This document shows positions 35,874-43,649 of a stretch of DNA of 64,000 bases, piece by piece. A model generated the notes under the pieces. The model was not told where the DNA came from. It saw only the letters and a program-made list of their open reading frames with translations, and ran no database searches. The stretch is from the NCBI GenBank assembly GCA_045539475.1, contig JAZQFJ010000091.1, positions 1-64,000 on the forward strand, in the 5' to 3' direction. This DNA is from SIG480 sp045539475. GTDB taxonomy: Bacteria > Bacillota > Clostridia > Oscillospirales > JAAYXM01. The position numbers and the translations under genes were made by a program. Position 1 is the stretch's first letter, and the number at the start of each line of letters is the position of its first letter.

Positions 35874-35936
35874 GTAAAGGCCACAATGGACAGATATGTT
35901 CATGTGACAGATGACTCGTTGTTAAAAGCAGAGTAA
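35874..35936 (+). pseudogene. Remnant of a tyrosine integrase C-terminus
   Basis: One frame reads VKATMDRYVHVTDDSLLKAE then TAA (35934-35936). This is the last box of lambda/Tn916-type tyrosine recombinases, with Tyr (TAT 35895-35897) in the position of the DNA nucleophile. After the stop the same frame resumes with QFESNT, as in intact relatives (KAVEQFE), so the ending is also damaged. Everything N-terminal to it (about 350 residues including the Arg-His-Arg catalytic residues) is gone; an upstream promoter, GAGAGGAG box and ATG (35870) run into it out of frame. Confidence 0.75.
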
Positions 35937-35972
35937 CAGTTTGAAAGCAATACACTTTCATAGTGTTAAAAA

Positions 35973-35994
35973 AATGGCGAAAAAATGGCGAAGT
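35973..35994. repeat. Tandem 11-base repeat, copy 1 (arm-site-like)
   Basis: AATGGCGAAAA repeated with an exact 11-base period, ending in AAGT. It lies just after the integrase remnant, where lambda-type integrases often have arm-type binding sites. Compare 36191-36212 and 40211-40232. Confidence 0.5.
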
Positions 35995-36013
35995 AAATAC
36001 ATAGTAAATGCTC

Positions 36014-36138
36014 AAAACCCTTGAAAATAAAGGAGATGTAGACAAATATGAAATTAGGTATAGTAAGATAACGAGTATTTTTATAACTCAATGTAAAGCA
36101 CATAAAAGTGCATAGAACCCTTGTGCTACAAGGATTTT
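36014..36138. other. Possible attachment core region
   Basis: Two copies of AAACCCTTG-like sequence (36015-36023 and 36115-36123) are 100 bases apart; the second is part of a small hairpin, CCTTG (36119-36123) with CAAGG (36129-36133), followed by six Ts. Between them AAAGGAGATG precedes a 7-codon frame (ATG 36048, MKLGIVR). I take this as att DNA with debris of a lost gene. With the neighbouring features this is the content of the 704-base gap 35752-36455. Confidence 0.35.
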
Positions 36139-36190
36139 TTGAAAATCAATTTTATAAAACATCATATAACTCCATAAAGGTTTATAAAAA

Positions 36191-36212
36191 AATGGTGTAA
36201 AAATGGTGTAGT
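36191..36212. repeat. Tandem 11-base repeat, copy 2 (arm-site-like)
   Basis: AATGGTGTAAA repeated with an 11-base period, ending in TAGT. Same design as 35973-35994 with GGCG replaced by GGTG, 218 bases away, on the other side of the putative core. Confidence 0.5.
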
Positions 36213-36270
36213 AAAAAATAATGATTTAAAGAAAAAGACCATTTGCAACGTTTAATTAAATAACTTGATG

Positions 36271-36306
36271 AATCCGATTTTGCACTTGGAGCAAAGTCGG
36301 ATTTTT
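36271..36306 (+). terminator. Orphan intrinsic terminator
   Basis: 13-bp stem AATCCGATTTTGC (36271-36283) with GCAAAGTCGGATT (36291-36303, one G-T pair) and a T run. No intact gene precedes it, so it probably belonged to a gene now deleted. Confidence 0.8.
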
Positions 36307-36393
36307 AATTCATAATAACTTTTAGAAACAAAATTAGATATTTTGATTTGCGCGATTAAAATGAAAATAAGACTTGGTTTATTTTGATTTAGC

Positions 36394-36422
36394 TTGACAA
36401 GTTGAAATAAATTTATTAAAAT
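36394..36422 (+). promoter_or_regulatory. Sigma-A promoter of the Fic gene
   Basis: TTGACA (36394-36399), 17-base spacer, TAAAAT (36417-36422), 34 bases before the Fic ATG. Confidence 0.75.
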
Positions 36423-36455
36423 ATAGATGTAATTTTGATTTGAGAAGGTGTTGAT

Positions 36456-37589
36456 ATGAGCAGATCCGGAGAATATATGACAAATTTAAGCGGAGAGGCT
36501 GCATACAAATCATTTCGTCCGACACCATTGCCGGTAGAGGTGAATATGGATGCAGAAATGATTTCATTACTCACAGAATCTACAAAAGCTTTGGCAACAT
36601 TAGATACACTGTCGAGATATATCCCGAATATGAACATGTTTGTGTCTATGTATGTGCGCAAGGAAGCATTATTGTCATCTCAAATAGAAGGAACACAGGC
36701 AACATTAGAAGATGTTTTAGATCCTTTAATTGAGAAAAATGCAAACCAGAATGTTGCAGATGTAATTAATTATATAAATGCAACTGAGTTTGCGCTTGAT
36801 CGCCTGAATACACTGCCGCTATGTAACAGACTTATAAAAGAAACTCATGAAGTTTTAATGAAGGATGTACGAGGACAGGAAAAGAATCCTGGTGAATTTC
36901 GATATTCTCAAAACTGGATTGGTGCTGCAGGCAGTACATTGAAAAATGCACGATATATTCCGCCTAATCCCGAAGATATGAAACAGGCGATGTCTGATTT
37001 AGAAAAATATATAAATTCAGATGATGAATTGGATTTGTTGATTCAGGCAGCTTTAATTCATTATCAGTTTGAAACAATACATCCGTTTTTAGATGGCAAC
37101 GGCCGTGTAGGAAGATTGCTAATTACTTTGTTCTTGATGGAGAAAAAAAGATTAAATACACCTGCACTTTATATTTCTTATTACCTTAAAAATAATCGAA
37201 TTGAATACTATGACCGTATGAGTGAAGTGAGAAACAAGAATAATTACGAACAATGGATAAAGTTCTTTCTTCGTGCAATCAAAGAATCTTCAGAAGATGC
37301 AGTTGAAACAATTAATAAATTATCTGAATTGCATGATAAGAATATTGCAATTATAGAGCAAATGGGCAGAGCTTCAAAAACTGCAAAGGAAATCTTTCAT
37401 TACCTTGAGAAAAATCCTATTATAGACATTAAGAAAACAGCCGAAGAACTGTCGCTTGCATTCAGCACAGTTTCTGCTGGTGTAAAAAGACTTGAGGAGT
37501 GCGGAATTCTTGTTCAAACGAATAATGCAAATCGAAATCGCGTATTTGCTTATGAAGATTATCTTGGGATTTTAAGGAAAGATACCTAA
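36456..37589 (+). CDS. Fic-family protein with N-terminal inhibitory helix and C-terminal winged helix
   Basis: 377 residues. Core Fic motif HPFLDGNGRVGR at about 207-218 (consensus HxFx[D/E]GNGRxxR), the AMP-transferase active site. The N-terminal SSQIEG (about 72-77) matches the inhibitory [S/T]xxxE[G/N] motif of class II Fic proteins, whose glutamate blocks ATP gamma-phosphate binding. Residues about 305-377 form a winged-helix domain (DIKKTAEELSLAFSTVSAGV). Such proteins can AMPylate targets or self-regulate transcription. The region is AT-rich and lies right beside the integrase scar: probable cargo. AGAAGGTGTTGAT precedes the ATG. Confidence 0.9.
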   Translation: MSRSGEYMTNLSGEAAYKSFRPTPLPVEVNMDAEMISLLTESTKALATLDTLSRYIPNMNMFVSMYVRKEALLSSQIEGTQATLEDVLDPLIEKNANQNVADVINYINATEFALDRLNTLPLCNRLIKETHEVLMKDVRGQEKNPGEFRYSQNWIGAAGSTLKNARYIPPNPEDMKQAMSDLEKYINSDDELDLLIQAALIHYQFETIHPFLDGNGRVGRLLITLFLMEKKRLNTPALYISYYLKNNRIEYYDRMSEVRNKNNYEQWIKFFLRAIKESSEDAVETINKLSELHDKNIAIIEQMGRASKTAKEIFHYLEKNPIIDIKKTAEELSLAFSTVSAGVKRLEECGILVQTNNANRNRVFAYEDYLGILRKDT

Positions 37590-37628
37590 TGACCAAGATT
37601 TTTATAAAAATAATGGGAGGTTTGAAAG

Positions 37629-38438
37629 TTGGAAGCAATTTTTGTATATTTAACAACCAATAAAGATGCGTTCACTGTTATGGGAGTCTTATTAACTTTG
37701 GTTATAAGCAGTATTTCCTTGTGGTTTTCTGTGAAAAACAATAAGGCAGTGCATTATGTAAATTCAGTAACAAAAAATCGCGTAGAATGGATTGATAAAT
37801 TAAGGAAAAATATTGCCGAGTTTATTTCACTTTTAGACACGCAAGATTTAACAGACACATTCGTTGAAATGGATGATTTCGTTAAATATCCTTTTGGTGA
37901 AAAGTTAAGTAGACTTAATCAAATCGGAACAGAAATTAAGTTAATGCTCAATTTTTCAGATGAGTATGATAGAAAGATAATGGATAAGATTGAGCTTATA
38001 ATAATCAATTATAAAAATTTGTTCGTTAAAATTCAAAGAAATATATTAGAGAATGAGAAAAATAAAGCATTAATTTTTACGCCCAACAGTGAAGTTTTAA
38101 AAAAACAAAAATTGATAGAATCACTCAGTGAAGAGTTATTATCAGATATGCAGATATATTTAAAGTCTGAATGGAATCGAGTCAAGTACGAATCAAGAGG
38201 AAAAAATTACGAAAAAGAAACTCAGCTTTTTGATCTTGAAGAATTAATTGCGAAGAAATCAAATGCTGATTATAAAAACAACACTTGGAAAAGATTCTGT
38301 AAAAATACAAAAGCAAAAGTGAAAAGACTTTGGAGTTCGCATCAATGTTCAGTAATTATTATTGTTATTGCCTGCATTATTTTCTTTTTGAATATTCCTA
38401 GTGTTGTAAAAAATATTATTAATTTATTTGTCAAATGA
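37629..38438 (+). CDS. Membrane-anchored coiled protein of unknown function
   Basis: 269 residues. An N-terminal hydrophobic segment (about 16-36, VMGVLLTLVISSISLWFSV) and a C-terminal one (about 239-260, SVIIIVIACIIFFLNIPSVV) flank a helical charged region of 200 residues (SVTKNRVEWIDKLRKNIAEF). TTG 37629 is used after GGGAGGTTTGAAAG. Proteins of this shape accompany defence and toxin-type cargo on mobile elements; I do not recognise a named family. A terminator follows 18 bases after the stop. Confidence 0.6.
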   Translation: MEAIFVYLTTNKDAFTVMGVLLTLVISSISLWFSVKNNKAVHYVNSVTKNRVEWIDKLRKNIAEFISLLDTQDLTDTFVEMDDFVKYPFGEKLSRLNQIGTEIKLMLNFSDEYDRKIMDKIELIIINYKNLFVKIQRNILENEKNKALIFTPNSEVLKKQKLIESLSEELLSDMQIYLKSEWNRVKYESRGKNYEKETQLFDLEELIAKKSNADYKNNTWKRFCKNTKAKVKRLWSSHQCSVIIIVIACIIFFLNIPSVVKNIINLFVK

Positions 38439-38456
38439 ATACTGATGAAATAAACT

Positions 38457-38487
38457 AAGAGATTCTCTGTTTTGGAGGATCTCTTTT
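38457..38487 (+). terminator. Intrinsic terminator after the cargo genes
   Basis: 11-bp stem AAGAGATTCTC (38457-38467) with GAGGATCTCTT (38475-38485), one G-T pair, then TT. It separates the Fic cargo from the conjugation genes. Confidence 0.85.
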
Positions 38488-38515
38488 ATCATATATCAAG
38501 AAAGGAGTGTTCACT

Positions 38516-39544
38516 GTGAAATGCTTGATGAAATATGATTGGGTAAAGCTTCCGCGTACTGCCCTGCCAAAAGGCAAGGGAGTAATGCGCTCGTGGGCAC
38601 GCCTTGCATCGCGCGCAGCATTCAGGAAAGGACAAGCTGAGTATTGCGGACACACAAACCCTGTGAATGCCGGAGAATGGTCCGGAGGAATTGTCGGGGT
38701 AAAAAGCATTCTGGGAATAAAGAAACGTTCAGAAGCACTTGAAATGCTCGATAAGCTATCAAAGCTCGGGTATATCGGTTATTCTTTGGATGAACGAACA
38801 AAAAAGCTCACATACAGAATTTGTGATTGGGTGGTTAAATGCTCGGGAGCCGAATGTATGGACGGTAATGTCTATACGACTCAAGGATATGGATTCCTCT
38901 GCCTTCCACGCAATATAACAGAACGGCTTTGTGAAAAGAATTATAAATTTGAAGAATCAGACGCATGGTTGGATTTATGGTGCCACACGGTATTTGAGGA
39001 TCCTGACAATGCGTTTTCTTTTTTTGCGCCGGTCATACAATATTCAAAACACGGTGCTATATTGACCTTGGAAACCTTGGGACAGCGTTGGAACTGGGAG
39101 AAAACAAAGGTATGGAGATTTCTGCAAAAGCATGGGGATGTCTTTGCTCTGTACCGTTTACCCGGCTCTTACGGCTGTCTCATTTATAATAAACTTTATC
39201 CAATAAATAAAGAGGTTTCACTTCCTGCAGAGGAAGAAATTGTGAGTATTCTGGACAGAATACGTATTTTGGGTGTAAATACGCACAAAAGCGCAAATGA
39301 TCACGAACACATGAACAAGCTTGTTTCATGGTACAGCAAAACAGTTGTTCAGGAAATTGTCGCTGAAGCTTTGCAAAATCGCGTTGCACTTTCTGCCCAT
39401 ATAATACGCGCGTATATTTCTCCTTGCAGGAATTGTAAGAATTGTGAATATGACTGCGGAAGTATATATAAGAACTCTACCACAGTTATTGAAGCGAATA
39501 ACATCCGGGGACCATGTTTTCCTTCGGACATAATGAAATGCTAA
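38516..39544 (+). CDS. Winged-helix-type protein, possible element regulator or replication protein
   Basis: 342 residues. The first 110 residues resemble a helix-turn-helix replication-initiator or regulatory domain (VKLPRTALPKGKGVMRSWAR, later IKKRSEALEMLDKLSKLGYI), and a second HTH-like segment lies near 180-205 (LTLETLGQRWNWEKTKVWRF). The C-terminus has a cysteine cluster (CRNCKNCEYDCGS), possibly metal-binding. GTG 38516 is preferred because AAAGGAG ends 8 bases before it; the frame is open from GTG 38507, which lies inside that box. First gene of the conjugation block; function not recognised. Confidence 0.6.
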   Translation: MKCLMKYDWVKLPRTALPKGKGVMRSWARLASRAAFRKGQAEYCGHTNPVNAGEWSGGIVGVKSILGIKKRSEALEMLDKLSKLGYIGYSLDERTKKLTYRICDWVVKCSGAECMDGNVYTTQGYGFLCLPRNITERLCEKNYKFEESDAWLDLWCHTVFEDPDNAFSFFAPVIQYSKHGAILTLETLGQRWNWEKTKVWRFLQKHGDVFALYRLPGSYGCLIYNKLYPINKEVSLPAEEEIVSILDRIRILGVNTHKSANDHEHMNKLVSWYSKTVVQEIVAEALQNRVALSAHIIRAYISPCRNCKNCEYDCGSIYKNSTTVIEANNIRGPCFPSDIMKC

Positions 39545-39559
39545 AAGGAGAATCGAAAT

Positions 39560-40192
39560 ATGAATAAAAAGAATAATATATCCCTGTATGAACAGCAGGA
39601 AGAACGCATCAGGGTGCAATCGGATGCGTTTATCACGCTTCTGACAGAACGAGGCATTCTTGGAGATCACAGAATTGATGACCAAAAGATCAGAAGTGCA
39701 AGACAAACCAAGCAAAAAAACACCTACCACAACACCCTGATGCTCTTGAAAAATTACAGAACAATAGCGTGGATGCTCGAATGTTTCCCCGATGATGTAT
39801 CAGTGGAATTGGAACGCCCGTTTGAAAAATTGGACAGGCTCATTGAGAATATTGACCTCGAAGTGGCGATGGGCAACAGAAAGCTTGAAAGCCGCATAGA
39901 AGGTGTGCAAAAATCCCGTATTTTGCTTGATAGGGTGAATGAAGCACTCACTGTCCTGAAGAAAAAGCCTGAAAACGGCGAGCTTTTGTATAACCTCATT
40001 TATCAGACCTATATAACCCCCGAAAAGCTTGGACTTACGGATGTTCTGTATCGACTGGACATTTCACCAAGGCATTATTACAGACTCCGTTCACAGGCAA
40101 TCACTATTCTGTCAATCCGGTTGTGGGCATCCCCCGGAAAAGATGTGGATTTCTGGCTTGAAATGCTCACATTGCTGGAGGGACTGAGCTAA
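39560..40192 (+). CDS. Sigma-70 region 4-like / ArpU-like transcriptional regulator
   Basis: 210 residues, mostly helical. The C-terminal third ends in a helix-turn-helix (LTDVLYRLDISPRHYYRLRS, about 165-184) like those of phage late-gene regulators (ArpU/RinA type) and sigma region 4. It is followed within 190 bases by the conjugation operon and so may activate it. AAAAGGAGAATCGAAAT precedes the ATG. Family assignment rests on shape, not on a strong motif. Confidence 0.6.
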   Translation: MNKKNNISLYEQQEERIRVQSDAFITLLTERGILGDHRIDDQKIRSARQTKQKNTYHNTLMLLKNYRTIAWMLECFPDDVSVELERPFEKLDRLIENIDLEVAMGNRKLESRIEGVQKSRILLDRVNEALTVLKKKPENGELLYNLIYQTYITPEKLGLTDVLYRLDISPRHYYRLRSQAITILSIRLWASPGKDVDFWLEMLTLLEGLS

Positions 40193-40210
40193 TGATTTCG
40201 GACGGCAATA

Positions 40211-40232
40211 AATTGGCACAAAATTGGCAGAG
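40211..40232. repeat. Tandem 11-base repeat, copy 3
   Basis: AATTGGCACAA then AATTGGCAGAG with an exact 11-base period, ending in AGT, the same design as the two copies by the integrase scar. It lies upstream of the pilin gene. The second unit is also one arm of TTGGCA...TGCCGA. Confidence 0.4.
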
Positions 40233-40303
40233 TTTTGCCGATGACATGCAAATGAAAAAGTGCTACAATGGTAGTGTCCAAAAGTGGGATCGGACAATAA
40301 AAT

Positions 40304-40346
40304 GTCGCTTTTAAAGCTTGATAAGCTTATGAAGGCGACTTTTTTT
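40304..40346 (+). terminator. Intrinsic terminator or attenuator before the conjugation operon
   Basis: Long imperfect stem with outer GTCGC (40304-40308) and GGCGAC (40334-40339), inner AAGCTT arms (40314-40319 with 40323-40328) and a seven-T run. It sits 35 bases before the pilin-like gene. Confidence 0.75.
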
Positions 40347-40380
40347 ATTGCCGAAATTTCAAGAAGAGGAGGTTATTAGT

Positions 40381-40749
40381 ATGAACAGACGGTTAAGCGT
40401 AAGCAATAAGCTCCAGACTGCTTACTGGTCGGTAGTAGCTGCGGCATCGGGAATGATTTTATCAATCAACCCGACAATGGCCGCACCTACTGTAGATATC
40501 TGGTCTCGTTTTTCAACGATTATGCAGGATATCTACGGCGAAATCGTTGCTATCAGTACCATCGTTGCAGTAACGGTTGCAGCTATTGCTTTGGTTGTCA
40601 GAATGGTTTCACGAAACCAGCGTGCTGTTGATGAAGCGACAAGTTGGCTCAAGCGAATTGTAATCACTTGGATCGTTCTTAACTCACTTGGCTTTGTGGT
40701 TGCCTACTTACAGCCTCTAATCCAGGGCGGAAACTATACTGCACCTTAG
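40381..40749 (+). CDS. VirB2/pilin-like small membrane protein of the T4SS (Maff2-like)
   Basis: 122 residues: an N-terminal signal-anchor (about 14-36), then two more hydrophobic segments (about 55-76 and 92-112) separated by a short basic loop (RMVSRNQRAVDE). Size, topology and position directly before a TrbL-like channel gene match the VirB2-like or Maff2 proteins of Tn1549-type elements. ATG 40381 follows AGAGGAGGTTATTAGT; an earlier in-frame codon at 40348 would place the terminator in the coding region. Confidence 0.75.
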   Translation: MNRRLSVSNKLQTAYWSVVAAASGMILSINPTMAAPTVDIWSRFSTIMQDIYGEIVAISTIVAVTVAAIALVVRMVSRNQRAVDEATSWLKRIVITWIVLNSLGFVVAYLQPLIQGGNYTAP

Positions 40750-40785
40750 TGTTTTTTCTGTCGGGCAATATGGAGGTGATGAAAA

Positions 40786-43587
40786 TTGCTTGACTGGATT
40801 TTTGAGGGTATAGTTTCGTGGGTAAGCAGCATTGTAACCGATATGATGGATGCAGTATCCGGTTTATTCCTGAATGCTCTCGGTACGGATATGACGGCGA
40901 TGGAGGAATATTTCCCGTTTGTCGAAAAAGCTTTCACCGTTATGCAGTACACAGGATGGGCGATGCTGTTTCTGATAACGGTATGGCAACTGTTCAGAAT
41001 TTTCGGAGGTCCGATTACAGAAGCGGAAAATCCGTGGACACTGCTTGCAAAAAGTTGCCTTTTTGCATTGCTTATCGGATATGCGAAGCCTATTTTCACA
41101 ACTGCACTCGACATTGCAACTGCTCCGTATACGGCACTTATGGATCTGACAATGTCAGCTGAGGATTTTACATTTGCAGGTGTCGGAAATGCGTTGAGTA
41201 ATGGTCTCACTACAATCATATCAGTTGTGTCGGTTGTAGGATTATTATTGCTTATCATATTGGAAATCGCATTAGGTTGGAACTATTTCAAATTATTGCT
41301 CGAAACTGTTGAAAGATATGTCGTTGTGGGTGTACTTTGCTATACATCCCCTCTCGCATATGCAATGGGAGCCTCGAAAGCCACAAGCAATGTATTCCGG
41401 TCGTGGTGCCGTATGGTAGGCTCACAGCTTCTGTTACTTGTCATGAATGTATGGTTCCTCAGAGGCTTTAACAGCTCTATGGGGCAGTTCATGGGTAACG
41501 GCGGTGCACTTTCAACCGGACAAGGCAGTATATTTCTGTGGTTGTTTTGCGCATTGGCGTTTTTGAAAACAGCACAGAAGTTTGATAGCTATCTTGCTTC
41601 CATAGGACTCAATGTAGCTCAGACCGGAAGCAGTATGGGTATGGAACTGCTTATGGCGGCAAGGGTTGTAAGCGGCATAGGCAGCAACGTAAAAAGTGCA
41701 GGAAATGTGTTCAAGGGCGGAGGCTCTGGCACCGGAACAGGCGCGGCTCCGACAGGATTTGCAGGTGGTTTTGCGAACAAGTTCAAAGGCAACAGTTATG
41801 TTCGCGATGCCGTTGTCAATGGCGGTTCGCGCATGGGCATGGGTGGAACCATCGGCTTTGTGGGCAGAATGTTCGGAGGAATGGCGGCGCGAAACGGCGC
41901 AACCTTAAATGGTGAGTCGATTTCATCTGTTGCATCAAGAACCGCAGATGTTTCAGGCACTATTGCAGGAAACATTGCAGACAGAAGTCTTGGTAATTAT
42001 ATGCCACACATGGCAGGTCAAAAGCTTGCTGATACTCAGATTACAGGCGGACATATCAGAACTACGTCTGTTGGTCCGGACGGAAAAAATACTTCTGTTG
42101 AGATGTTTAGTGCAGCTCAGTATGAGAAGCCGGATGTACCGCATTCCGTAGTGACAGCATCAGATGGCAGTCAGTGGTTCCAAATGGCAAGCGGCAGCGG
42201 TGCAGGCGCATATTATGCTGTCCCCGAATTTAACGGTGATGCATCTGAAGCCGGAAAGGTTTCCGCGACATTCCCCGACGCAGAAGAAGGTACTATCCTC
42301 AGAACTGCAGATGAGGGTGTTATTGAAGCAAGCTTGCCCGGAGAAAATTCATTGTTGTATAGCAGTGCTATGTATACCGAGCCTGAAGGTGAACACTCTG
42401 TTGTAACCGATGCAGACGGTAATGAATGGTACAAGATGTCCGCTGAAGGGATTGCAGACGGTTCGGTCAATGCGCCTGAGTATATTGGTAGCGAGAATGT
42501 TTCCTTCCCCGAAATGGACGACAGAACATCCATTACTGCTGTTGGTGATGGTGTTATGGAAGCAAACGGCGCGGACGGTAGCTCAATGCTTTATAACAGC
42601 GAAATGTATGCTGAGCCTGAAGGCGAGCATTCAGTTGTTACCGACTCAGAAGGTAACAGATGGTATCAGATATCCGGAACGGACACGCCTCCTCAATTTA
42701 CAGGAGATAATGGTGTTTCGTTCTCTGCAATGCCTGAAGGCACAGAGTTCACCCAGACTGGAAACGGTGTCGTTGAATCAAGCGGCGCTGACGGTGGTTC
42801 AACACTTTATAACAGTGCTATGTACGCTGAACCTGAAGGTGATCACAATGTTGTTACAGCCGATGACGGAAGTAACTGGTATCAGATGTCGAGTGCAGAC
42901 CTTGCAAACGGCACGGTATCAGCTCCGCAATATATCGGAAATACAGCAGATGCACCTCAAGGTGCTGTCAGATTCCCAGAAATGGCAGACGGAACTACAT
43001 ATACTCCTGCCGGGAACGGTGTTGTTGAAGCAAGCAGAGAACCCGGTAACAACACGCTTTGGTACAGCAGTGCTAATTTTGAAGAGCCTGATGCTCCTCA
43101 TACCGTTATGCAATCCGCTAATGGTGTTGACTGGTATGCGATGCAACCAAACGCAAGTGCTCCTGAATTTGAGGCCGGCGAAGCTGCAAATGCATATAAT
43201 CGGGCGCAGTTCGGGTCCTTTATGCCGGGATATGAGCATAATGTTGTTTCTGTTGACGGAAACGGACGTCAGGACGGATACTTTGAGGTTCGCAATAAGG
43301 ACGGCAGTGGTACAATGTTCTACGATACCGCACAATACGCTGCTCCTCGTGGCAATTATCAGGTGTTTGAGGATGTCAACGGAAGTCAATGGTATGCAAT
43401 CCACGGCGAATCGGCTGTTGAAAGAAAGCCTGTATTTGATGCAGACGGTAAGCCTGTATATGAAAACGAGAATACCGTCAAGACAAAGACGGTAGAAACA
43501 GTTCGTTACAAGAATACACCGTCAAGATACAGTGAACCAAAGCGGCGTGAAAAGACAGAAATAAAACAGCCGAAGCGTAAACGATAA
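40786..43587 (+). CDS. TrbL/VirB6-like conjugation channel protein with long repeat tail
   Basis: 933 residues. Residues 1-300 hold six to seven membrane segments (for example WAMLFLITVWQLF, VVGLLLLIILEIAL, GSIFLWLFCALAF), the expected polytopic core of VirB6/TrbL. A Gly-rich stretch (about 305-380) follows, then six copies of a 72-86-residue repeat (anchored at about 444, 528, 606, 678, 763 and 849) with the pattern xMYxEPxGxHxVVTxxDGxxWYQM. The tail, probably in the cytoplasm or channel lumen, is much longer than usual. Start is TTG 40786 after GGAGGTGATGAAAA; the nearby ATG is closed at once by a stop. A terminator follows. Confidence 0.8.
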   Translation: MLDWIFEGIVSWVSSIVTDMMDAVSGLFLNALGTDMTAMEEYFPFVEKAFTVMQYTGWAMLFLITVWQLFRIFGGPITEAENPWTLLAKSCLFALLIGYAKPIFTTALDIATAPYTALMDLTMSAEDFTFAGVGNALSNGLTTIISVVSVVGLLLLIILEIALGWNYFKLLLETVERYVVVGVLCYTSPLAYAMGASKATSNVFRSWCRMVGSQLLLLVMNVWFLRGFNSSMGQFMGNGGALSTGQGSIFLWLFCALAFLKTAQKFDSYLASIGLNVAQTGSSMGMELLMAARVVSGIGSNVKSAGNVFKGGGSGTGTGAAPTGFAGGFANKFKGNSYVRDAVVNGGSRMGMGGTIGFVGRMFGGMAARNGATLNGESISSVASRTADVSGTIAGNIADRSLGNYMPHMAGQKLADTQITGGHIRTTSVGPDGKNTSVEMFSAAQYEKPDVPHSVVTASDGSQWFQMASGSGAGAYYAVPEFNGDASEAGKVSATFPDAEEGTILRTADEGVIEASLPGENSLLYSSAMYTEPEGEHSVVTDADGNEWYKMSAEGIADGSVNAPEYIGSENVSFPEMDDRTSITAVGDGVMEANGADGSSMLYNSEMYAEPEGEHSVVTDSEGNRWYQISGTDTPPQFTGDNGVSFSAMPEGTEFTQTGNGVVESSGADGGSTLYNSAMYAEPEGDHNVVTADDGSNWYQMSSADLANGTVSAPQYIGNTADAPQGAVRFPEMADGTTYTPAGNGVVEASREPGNNTLWYSSANFEEPDAPHTVMQSANGVDWYAMQPNASAPEFEAGEAANAYNRAQFGSFMPGYEHNVVSVDGNGRQDGYFEVRNKDGSGTMFYDTAQYAAPRGNYQVFEDVNGSQWYAIHGESAVERKPVFDADGKPVYENENTVKTKTVETVRYKNTPSRYSEPKRREKTEIKQPKRKR

Positions 43588-43595
43588 AACATATT

Positions 43596-43633
43596 CGGAC
43601 AGCCTGTTTGAAAACTCAGGCTGTCCGTTTTGT
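43596..43633 (+). terminator. Intrinsic terminator between TrbL-like and NlpC/P60 genes
   Basis: Perfect 11-bp stem CGGACAGCCTG (43596-43606) with 43617-43627, loop of 10, then TTTTGT. It would reduce expression of downstream genes relative to the pilin and channel. Confidence 0.88.
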
Positions 43634-43649
43634 ATGAGGAGGTGTGCGA

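Noticed and set aside
40268..40290. Short GTCC/GGAC inverted repeat before the conjugation operon as oriT nick region
   Set aside because: Only 4 bp of pairing, no relaxase gene nearby and no nic-like conserved sequence I could recognise.
42100..43480. Regular DNA repeats resembling an array
   Set aside because: Not CRISPR: units are 216-258 bases, diverged, and in phase with a coding frame. The same applies to the 114-base repeats at 55,600-57,060.
42410..43495. A 361-codon alternative plus-strand frame inside the repeat tail of the TrbL-like gene
   Set aside because: It is kept open by the repetitive DNA of the real frame. The real frame shows clear protein-level repeats (MYxEPxGxH...WYQM), the alternative does not.
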